NCBI GenBank assembly: GCA_944363005.1
Contig: CALVTV010000251.1
Location: 1 to 5,814, forward strand
Origin: an uncultured Clostridia bacterium
Lineage (GTDB): Bacteria > Bacillota > Clostridia > Christensenellales > Aristaeellaceae
Direction of reading: 5' to 3'
DNA length: 5,814 nt
Both the position numbers and the translations under genes were made by a program. Numbering within the stretch: the stretch's first letter is position 1; each line of letters begins with the position of its first letter. Shown piece by piece: positions 1 through 3,772 of this stretch. The notes under the pieces were generated by a model. The model saw nothing but the letters and a program-made list of their open reading frames with translations. It had not been told where the DNA came from and ran no database searches.

Positions 1-1
1 C

Positions 2-73
2 AAAGGCCCGTTCCATCTGCCGCGGATGCTTGCAATGGTTGACCAGCTTCTCAGAGAAGTGCTGATGAGCTGA
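2..73 (+). CDS. C-terminal end of an unidentified protein (partial)
   Basis: An open frame enters from the left edge and encodes 23 residues before TGA at 71-73, ending in ...RMLAMVDQLLREVLMS. The end is amphipathic and probably helical. The fragment is too short to assign a family. It is the only long-frame exit at this edge with a coding look, and it is followed by non-coding DNA and two hairpins, which suits the end of a transcription unit. It presumably belongs to the mobile element, because it is on the same side as xis and int. It could also be a chance open frame. Confidence 0.4.
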   Translation, partial: KGPFHLPRMLAMVDQLLREVLMS

Positions 74-129
74 TAGCTATATCCTCCGCGTGGCGCAAGC
101 CTGTCATAGACAGATTTGATATGCGAAAA

Positions 130-165
130 GTAAGAGCCGAGCGCGACTTCGTGCTCGGTTCTTAC
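130..165. other. strong hairpin without a T-run
   Basis: Bases 130-142 and 153-165 form a 13-bp stem, interrupted only by one G-T pair, around a 10-base loop. On the plus strand it is followed by AGTTGTACTAA, not a T-run. On the minus strand it is followed by CTTTTC, which is weak. It is therefore a poor intrinsic terminator. It may be an mRNA 3' stabilising stem, part of a small RNA ending at the 209-255 terminator, or a protein-binding inverted repeat. Position and pairing are read directly; the role is not known. Confidence 0.5.
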
Positions 166-208
166 AGTTGTACTAATCAAAGTAGCCTGCCTAACATACT
201 CATATATT

Positions 209-255
209 CCGAGGCCATTTTGAGCAGTTATCGCTCAAAATGACCTCGGTTTTTT
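209..255 (+). terminator. rho-independent terminator
   Basis: Bases 209-225 pair with 233-249 in a 17-bp stem with a single C-A mismatch and a 7-base loop, followed directly by six T residues (250-255). This is a textbook intrinsic terminator for rightward transcription. It probably ends the operon whose last gene leaves the left edge. It also separates that operon from the sigma-like remnant, which therefore would need its own promoter. Confidence 0.9.
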
Positions 256-269
256 GATTTTACAAGAAT

Positions 270-452
270 TTGCTATTATATGTAAATTCCGCTCTGATGC
301 CAACACAGGCGCGTCGGGCGATCGCTTACTTTTATGAAAGACAGACGGCAAAGGCAATCGCGCGAAAAGAAGGAGTCGCGGAGTCAACGATCAAGTCAAG
401 CATTCGCGGCGCACGAGTGAAACTCATGAAAAAATTAAAAAAATACTTGTGA
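270..452 (+). CDS. truncated sigma-70 region 4-like HTH protein (remnant)
   Basis: The frame encodes 60 residues from a TTG at 270, or 51 from ATG 297. The part from about residue 11 resembles the C-terminal region 4 of small sigma-70-like regulators found in Gram-positive integrative elements. It has a helix around ARRAIAYFYERQT, then a helix-turn-helix with AKAIARKEGVAESTIKSSI (27-45), and a lysine-rich tail KKLKKYL. Region 4 normally contacts the -35 element. Sigma regions 2 and 3 are absent: an in-frame TGA at 255-257 and the terminator at 209-255 lie directly upstream. I see no ribosome binding site before either start. This is most likely the decayed 3' end of a regulator gene that commonly sits before xis and int in such elements. 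A free-standing small DNA-binding protein is possible but less likely. Confidence 0.5.
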   Translation: MLLYVNSALMPTQARRAIAYFYERQTAKAIARKEGVAESTIKSSIRGARVKLMKKLKKYL

Positions 453-489
453 AGAGACCGTCTAAATCGCATTTTATTCTCCTAATAAG

Positions 490-870
490 TAGAGGGACAA
501 ATTCTCCCCCTCACAGGAACCTTGAAATCTGAATATTGTTTTTCACCGGCTACATAAGACCGGCCTTGCCGCAACCCATGGAGCGACGGCAAGCACGAAA
601 GAGCGCCGACGCCATGACCCGATCTTGCAGATCGGTGAGCGACCCACGGCGGCTCTTTGGGTGGCGTGGAACACCACCCATGCGACGAAAGGGCTGGGAA
701 TCATGATACACCCCGTAGCACTATCGCAAGACTGTGGCGGGACTGCCCCGAGACGGGCAGGAAGTGGGAGTTGTCCAACAACCGGGCTGGTGAGAGAAAA
801 CGAAGACATTTGGATTCAATTCCAGATACAACGGCAGTCATTGGAATTATAGCTGATGGCTGCCGTACAT
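490..870 (+). ncRNA. candidate structured RNA or long structured leader upstream of xis
   Basis: No credible gene fills 453-909; the open frames there have no ribosome binding sites and no recognisable protein. The DNA instead holds a series of strong local stems on the plus strand. These are 565-571 with 587-593 (7 bp); 598-608 with 647-658 (11 bp, one bulged G at 651), enclosing 619-625 with 629-635 (7 bp, 3-base loop); 659-664 with 674-679 (6 bp, abutting the previous helix); 743-748 with 755-760; 770-774 with 778-782; and a possible pseudoknot at 818-866. A multi-helix layout of this kind suggests a selected RNA fold. Strand and boundaries are inferred: plus is chosen because it would run into xis. 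I cannot assign an Rfam family, and no clear promoter was found. Confidence 0.45.
818..866 (+). promoter_or_regulatory. possible H-type pseudoknot or alternative stems before xis
   Basis: Bases 818-824 are perfectly complementary to 842-848 (7 bp), and bases 831-837 are perfectly complementary to 860-866 (7 bp). The two stems interleave, so they can form an H-type pseudoknot with connecting loops of 6, 4 and 11 bases, or compete as alternative hairpins. The structure ends 27 bases before the xis ribosome binding site. This suits either the 3' end of a structured RNA or a switch controlling xis and int expression. The pairing is read directly; the function is inferred. Confidence 0.45.
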
Positions 871-909
871 GTGGAAGTGAGTTGATTCTATGGAAGGAGG
901 GCGTGTGTC

Positions 910-1161
910 ATGAAGGAAAAAAAAGGAATCGGCTTATCACAAAAGGATGCTTATCGTCTGATACTGAAAGAGTATCCCGACGTGATGAACGTCGATCAGG
1001 TTTGCGAGGTTTTGGACGTCAGCAAAAAAGTTGGTTACCGTATGCTGCAGCGCGGAGACATTCAATGCATGAAGGTGGGGCGCTCATATCGTATTCCCAA
1101 AGCTCATCTATTTACCTATCTTTGCATTGGTGTGAATTCGAATACGCATGAAACCGACTGA
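910..1161 (+). CDS. xis: excisionase-like helix-turn-helix protein
   Basis: An 83-residue protein of the excisionase/MerR-like DNA-binding class. The core at about residues 24-66 has the family pattern: a start like DVMNVDQVCEVLDVSKK, a winged helix segment VGYRMLQRGDIQCMKVGRSYRIP, then a C-terminal helix KAHLFTYL. Proteins of this type bend DNA at attachment sites and tilt the integrase towards excision; some also act as transcription regulators. The ATG at 910 is supported by AAGGAGG at 894-900 with 9 bases of spacing. The gene lies 96 bp before int on the same strand, the usual xis-int order, so co-transcription is likely. A long structured stretch precedes it and may control it. The assignment as excisionase rests on size, fold and position; a plain regulator is the alternative. 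Confidence 0.85.
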   Translation: MKEKKGIGLSQKDAYRLILKEYPDVMNVDQVCEVLDVSKKVGYRMLQRGDIQCMKVGRSYRIPKAHLFTYLCIGVNSNTHETD

Positions 1162-1257
1162 ATGATTTGGACGACAGCCTACCGCAGTGATCTGTAACGC
1201 GGTATACTGTCATTGGTCAACAGAGGGTGCTTCTCTGCAAATAAGGAGGTAGAAACG

Positions 1258-2415
1258 ATGGTAGCAGGACACCTGAGTGAAAAGAAGGGCTATTATTATG
1301 CTGTACTCAATTACACAAACCGGCAAGGCTGCCGAAAAACCAAATGGATCGCAACAGGCTATCCTGTTAAGGGAAACAAGCGGAAAGCGGAAGCGTTCCT
1401 GATGGAGCAGCGGCACAGTTTTCAAGAGCAAGAGCCGTTGCACGGCGGAGTTCTTTTTGCGGATTTTATGGAAGAATGGCTCGATGTAGTTAAAAACTCT
1501 ATCTCGGTTGTAACATACAGTTCATATTCCAATCTGACAAAGAAGGTAATCTGTCCCTTTTTCCGAAAGAGAGAGATTACATTGCAGGAGCTAACCGCAA
1601 AAGACATCCAGGACTTTTATCAGGAAGAATTGAAGCGTGTGAGCGCATCTACGGTCATTCACTATCATGCGAATATTCATAAAGCGCTGAAATATGCAGT
1701 CAAACTCGATTTGATTTCATCGAATCCTGCGGATAAAGTAGAGAGACCTCGAAAAGAGCATTTCGTAGGGAACTTCTATGACGCGGACGAGATTAATCAT
1801 TTGTTCGAGGTATCGAAAGGGACGCATCTTGAAATTCCGATCCTGCTTGGAGCATTTTATGCGATGCGCAGAAGTGAGGCGTTAGGGTTGAAATGGGATG
1901 CCATCGACTTTGAGCGGAATACGATTACGATTCGTCATACCGTAACATATGTGGACTTGGATGGTAAAAAGCAGCTGATCACACAAGACACGACTAAAAC
2001 AAAATCAAGTTTGCGCACGCTGCCGCTCGTACCGTTCGTCAAAGAACGTTTCTTGCGCCTTCGCGCTGAGCAGATGGAAAATCAAAGACTCTGCCGAAAA
2101 GCATATAACCGCGAGTTCTTGGGATATGTTTGCGTGAATGAGATCGGTGATTTGATTCGGCCCAATTATGTGACAGAGGCTTTCCCAAAATTATTAGAGG
2201 CAAAAGGAATGCGACGCATCCGGTTTCATGATCTGAGGCACTCTTGTGCATCATTGATGCTCGCAAACGGAGTTCCGATGAAGCAAATCCAAGAATGGAT
2301 GGGACATAGCGATTTCTCTACCACGGCGAATATCTACGCGCATCTTGAATACAATTCGAAGCTCTCATCTGCGGATGCCATGCTTGCGGGATTGAAGATT
2401 CAGCCGGAAGGATAA
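1258..2415 (+). CDS. int: tyrosine site-specific integrase, Tn916 Int-like
   Basis: A 385-residue phage-type integrase that would cut and rejoin attachment sites during integration and excision. Residues 1-50 form an AP2-like arm-binding domain (GYYYAVLNYTNRQG...KTKWIATGY). Residues about 64-165 are the SAM-like core-binding domain. The catalytic domain carries R204 (AMRRSEALGLKW), a probable K247 (TTKTKSSLRTLPL), H324 and R327 (FHDLRHSCASLML), H350 (EWMGHSDFSTTANIY) and nucleophile Y360. All active-site residues are therefore present and the length is normal. ATG 1258 is chosen because AAGGAGGT at 1243-1250 lies 7 bases upstream; a longer frame from TTG 1213 lacks such a site. The gene ends 38 bp from the tRNA-Ser gene and points at the repeated tRNA segment, its likely attachment site. 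It is probably functional. Confidence 0.97.
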   Translation: MVAGHLSEKKGYYYAVLNYTNRQGCRKTKWIATGYPVKGNKRKAEAFLMEQRHSFQEQEPLHGGVLFADFMEEWLDVVKNSISVVTYSSYSNLTKKVICPFFRKREITLQELTAKDIQDFYQEELKRVSASTVIHYHANIHKALKYAVKLDLISSNPADKVERPRKEHFVGNFYDADEINHLFEVSKGTHLEIPILLGAFYAMRRSEALGLKWDAIDFERNTITIRHTVTYVDLDGKKQLITQDTTKTKSSLRTLPLVPFVKERFLRLRAEQMENQRLCRKAYNREFLGYVCVNEIGDLIRPNYVTEAFPKLLEAKGMRRIRFHDLRHSCASLMLANGVPMKQIQEWMGHSDFSTTANIYAHLEYNSKLSSADAMLAGLKIQPEG

Positions 2416-2422
2416 AAGAAAA

Positions 2423-2447
2423 AGCCGGTGAAAATCACCGACTTTTT
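2423..2447 (+). terminator. bidirectional terminator between int and tRNA-Ser
   Basis: CGGTGA at 2426-2431 pairs with TCACCG at 2435-2440 around a 3-base loop, extended by pairs 2424-2442 and 2423-2443 across one mismatch. Five Ts follow at 2443-2447, so it should end int transcription. Read on the minus strand, the same hairpin is followed by a T-rich stretch (CTTTTTCTTTTAT), so it should also end transcripts of the tRNA gene arriving from the right. Confidence 0.8.
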
Positions 2448-2453
2448 CGTCTT

Positions 2454-2543
2454 TGGCGCAGCGGGAGGGATTCGAACCCTCGTGGGATGTGCTCCCAAAC
2501 TGATTTCGAGTCAGCCCCGTTATGACCACTTCGATACCGCTGC
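2454..2543 (-). tRNA. tRNA-Ser (anticodon CGA)
   Basis: The reverse complement folds as a complete type II tRNA of 90 bases including an encoded CCA. The acceptor arms are GCAGCGG (2543-2537) and CCGCTGC, followed by discriminator G and CCA at 2456-2454. The T arm is GAGGG-TTCGAAT-CCCTC. The anticodon stem is GCTGA/TCAGT with loop CTCGAAA, giving anticodon CGA, which reads UCG. A long variable arm (TGGGA/TCCCA stem) confirms serine. The 5' half is part of a 46-bp direct repeat whose other copy lies 180 bp upstream of this gene. No convincing promoter lies directly upstream: there is a TACAAT-like -10 at 2614-2619 but no good -35. Expression may rely on read-through from the strong promoter at 2762-2790, followed by RNase P processing. 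Confidence 0.96.
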
Positions 2544-2547
2544 ATCT
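2502..2547. repeat. 46-bp direct repeat, inner copy (att core candidate)
   Basis: Identical over 46 bp to 2682-2727. It covers the tRNA-Ser gene from the 3' side of the anticodon loop to its 5' end plus four upstream bases. In this copy the tRNA 3' half is attached, so the tRNA is complete. Exact tRNA-derived repeats next to an integrase gene are the hallmark of attachment cores. Confidence 0.85.
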
Positions 2548-2576
2548 ATATTTCTTCACATCAGAACTCAGAAATT

Positions 2577-2598
2577 GGAGAGAACTGATGGAGAGAAC
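2577..2598. repeat. tandem GGAGAGAAC repeats (possible integrase arm sites)
   Basis: GGAGAGAAC occurs at 2577-2585 and again at 2590-2598, 13 bp apart, so the two lie near the same face of the helix. A second short pair, CAAGAGA at 2644-2650 and 2654-2660, lies in the same 134-bp spacer between the two tRNA repeats. Integrases of the Tn916 type bind short direct repeats flanking the core through their N-terminal domain, so these are candidate arm sites. No matching copies from the other element end are available to test this. Confidence 0.35.
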
Positions 2599-2681
2599 AC
2601 AGAAAAATATGAAATTGTAAAAAGCCCAAAAAACGCGTAAGAACAAGAGATTTCAAGAGAGCGTTTCCGAATAACGCGGCG

Positions 2682-2723
2682 GATTTCGAGTCAGCCCCGT
2701 TATGACCACTTCGATACCGCTGC
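2682..2723 (-). pseudogene. truncated tRNA-Ser(CGA), 5' half only
   Basis: Read on the minus strand, this is identical to the first 42 bases of the complete tRNA-Ser gene: acceptor 5' strand, D arm and anticodon loop. It breaks off just after the anticodon loop, on the 3' side of the anticodon stem. The lost 3' half would be expected at the far end of the element, outside the window. The fragment should still be transcribed, because the promoter at 2762-2790 points into it, but it cannot fold as a tRNA. Confidence 0.85.
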
Positions 2724-2727
2724 ATCT
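2682..2727. repeat. 46-bp direct repeat, outer copy (attachment site at chromosome boundary)
   Basis: This is the second exact copy of 2502-2547. Left of 2682 the sequence is unrelated to tRNA. Right of 2727 comes a leader and a strong minus-strand promoter, so this copy looks like the native 5' half of a chromosomal tRNA-Ser gene left at the element boundary. Confidence 0.85.
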
Positions 2728-2761
2728 TCATTTTTGCCGCCACACATTGTGCAGCCTAATT

Positions 2762-2790
2762 ATTATAGCAGATGTTTTCTTCGCCGTCAA
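2762..2790 (-). promoter_or_regulatory. strong promoter of the tRNA-Ser locus
   Basis: Read on the minus strand, TTGACG (2790-2785) and TATAAT (2767-2762) are separated by exactly 17 bp, close to the perfect housekeeping consensus. Transcription should start near 2755 and run left into the tRNA 5' half (5' end 2723), then 180 bp further into the complete tRNA. A perfect 9-bp inverted repeat (2779-2787 with 2797-2805) overlaps the -35 element. Confidence 0.85.
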
Positions 2791-2825
2791 TGGGTTACGG
2801 CGAAGTCGGCGCGCTTTTTCCGCAC

Positions 2826-2867
2826 AAAAAGCGCCGGGGCAGAAAGGGATGTCCTTGCTCCCCGGCG
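2826..2867 (-). terminator. terminator downstream of the hemolysin III gene
   Basis: Bases 2832-2839 pair with 2860-2867 (8 bp, all G-C) around a 20-base loop. On the minus strand the stem is followed by C and five Ts (2830-2826). It begins about 10 bases after the hemolysin III stop codon and isolates that gene from the tRNA promoter further left. On the plus strand a TTTTGTCTTTT tract follows, so it may also work in that direction. Confidence 0.8.
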
Positions 2868-2877
2868 TTTTGTCTTT

Positions 2878-3522
2878 TCAAACGAGCGGCAGCACATAGC
2901 CCACGACGCACAGGTAGTGCAGCACGCTGCCCGCCAGCACGAAGAGATGCCACACCCCGTGCATGTAGCGCACCTTGCGCATCGCGTAGAAGATCAGTCC
3001 TCCGGTGTAGCTGACGCCGCCCGCCAACAGCAGCCAGAAGCCGTCGCCCAGCGCGCGGACGATCTCGGGCAAGATCGACACGCCGGCCCAGCCCATCACG
3101 CCGTAAAGCACCATTGACAGCTCCTCGAACCGCGCGAGGCCGATGGCGTTCCGCACCATGCCGAGGATCGCCGCGGCCCATACCGCACAGAATACGATCA
3201 GCGCGCCGCGGTCGCCGCGCAGCAGCACCAGTGTGAATGGCGTATAGCTGCCCGCGATCAGCAGGAAGATCGTGGAGTGGTCAAAGATCCGAAACACACG
3301 CTTGACGCCCGGCATCGGGAACGCATGATACAGCGTGCTCATCGTGTACAGTACGATCAGCGAAAAACCGTACACCGCAAACGCGGCCGCGGCGGACGGC
3401 GAGCCGCGCAGCGCGGCCAGCGTGATCAGAACGCACGTTCCCGCCACCGGCAGCAGACTGCCGATGCCGTGAGACACGGCGTTGAAGATCTCCTCGCCCT
3501 TTGTATAGAATTTGATGTTCAC
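2878..3522 (-). CDS. trhA: hemolysin III family (PAQR-like) membrane protein
   Basis: A 214-residue integral membrane protein with about seven hydrophobic segments, the size and pattern of the bacterial hemolysin III / PAQR-related family. Near the N terminus is the family signature KGEEIFNAVSHGIGSLL. The expected metal-site residues are visible: S62 and H66 (TMSTLYHAF), D81 (RIFDHSTIFLLIAGSYTPF), and H188, H192 and H202 near the C terminus (HGVWHLFVLAGSVLHYL). Despite the name, members are mostly thought to affect membrane lipid or energy homeostasis; the exact role is unsettled. GTG 3522 is preferred because GAGGAG at 3537-3532 is 9 bases away. ATG 3531 abuts that site, and GTG 3570 coincides with the predicted transcription start. 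The gene is divergent from the enzyme I-like gene and appears monocistronic. Confidence 0.9.
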   Translation of the reverse strand: MNIKFYTKGEEIFNAVSHGIGSLLPVAGTCVLITLAALRGSPSAAAAFAVYGFSLIVLYTMSTLYHAFPMPGVKRVFRIFDHSTIFLLIAGSYTPFTLVLLRGDRGALIVFCAVWAAAILGMVRNAIGLARFEELSMVLYGVMGWAGVSILPEIVRALGDGFWLLLAGGVSYTGGLIFYAMRKVRYMHGVWHLFVLAGSVLHYLCVVGYVLPLV

Positions 3523-3574
3523 ATGCGACATCTCCTCTGTGACGATTTGAAGGATAGACGTTTCCGTCACTGTT

Positions 3575-3603
3575 ATTATATCCCGAATGACACGTCTTGT
3601 AAA
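3575..3603 (-). promoter_or_regulatory. promoter of the hemolysin III gene
   Basis: On the minus strand, TTTACA (3603-3598) and TATAAT (3580-3575) are separated by 17 bp. The start should fall near 3569, leaving a leader of about 47 bases before GTG 3522. The leader can form a 6-bp hairpin (3565-3570 with 3539-3544) that ends just before the ribosome binding site. Confidence 0.85.
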
Positions 3604-3625
3604 CGGTTTTAATAATTGTTTAACA

Positions 3626-3640
3626 TAGTTTTCAAAACTA
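3626..3640. promoter_or_regulatory. palindrome between divergent promoters
   Basis: TAGTTTT-C-AAAACTA is a perfect 7-bp inverted repeat around one base. It lies about 23 bp upstream of the hemolysin III -35 and 22 bp upstream of the enzyme I -35. Its central position would suit a regulator acting on both genes, but no family of binding site is recognised and an AT-rich palindrome this short could be chance. Confidence 0.3.
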
Positions 3641-3661
3641 CGTCATGGAAGTCGGTCCCGA

Positions 3662-3690
3662 TTGACGAATGAATGCAAAAGCTATATACT
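3662..3690 (+). promoter_or_regulatory. promoter of the enzyme I-like gene
   Basis: TTGACG (3662-3667) and TATACT (3685-3690) are separated by 17 bp, predicting a start near 3697. The transcript would have a leader of about 76 bases before ATG 3773. This also argues against upstream in-frame starts at 3662 (inside the -35) and 3707. Confidence 0.8.
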
Positions 3691-3708
3691 TATAAGGGAA
3701 AGCGGTAT

Positions 3709-3734
3709 GGAATATGCAGATTCCTGCATATTCC
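3709..3734 (+). promoter_or_regulatory. leader hairpin of the enzyme I-like gene
   Basis: GGAATATGCA at 3709-3718 pairs perfectly with TGCATATTCC at 3725-3734 around a 6-base loop, about 12 bases after the predicted transcription start. It has no T-run, so it is not a terminator. It could stabilise the mRNA 5' end, or in DNA form act as an operator. Confidence 0.5.
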
Positions 3735-3772
3735 GTCAAGGGTGCCTTTGGGCTGAAAGGCAGGTGGGGGCG

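Larger units (their letters stand above)
1..2727. mobile_element. int-proximal end of a tRNA-Ser-integrated element
   Basis: This stretch carries an excisionase-like gene, a Tn916-like tyrosine integrase and, beyond them, two copies of a 46-bp sequence taken from the 5' half of a tRNA-Ser gene. This is the usual layout of the recombination end of an integrative element (ICE, IME or prophage). The left end lies outside the window, so the type of element and its cargo are unknown. The right boundary is placed at the outer repeat (ends 2727) because the tRNA promoter and GC-rich housekeeping-type genes begin immediately after it. An alternative right boundary is the inner repeat (ends 2547), with 2548-2727 being a remnant of another integration at the same site. 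The moderately AT-rich integrase region contrasts with the GC-rich right flank. Confidence 0.75.

Noticed and set aside
453..909. Group II intron or retron RNA
   Set aside because: No reverse transcriptase is present and no domain V-like hairpin or known intron boundary could be recognised. It is kept only as an unassigned structured region.
657..1151. A 164-codon plus-strand open frame overlapping the structured region and xis
   Set aside because: It starts at a TTG without a ribosome binding site, has no recognisable domain, and overlaps xis in another frame; xis has a strong ribosome binding site and a clear fold.
2428..2640. A 70-codon plus-strand open frame across the tRNA-Ser gene
   Set aside because: It translates the complement of the tRNA and the repeat; the tRNA assignment is unambiguous.
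2502..2727. The two 46-bp repeats as a CRISPR-like array
   Set aside because: There are only two copies, the spacer is 134 bp, and the repeat is plainly part of a tRNA gene.
3662..3772. N-terminal extension of the enzyme I-like protein from TTG 3662 or ATG 3707
   Set aside because: TTG 3662 is inside the -35 hexamer, and 3707 lies only about 10 bases after the predicted transcription start. The family-like sequence begins at ATG 3773.
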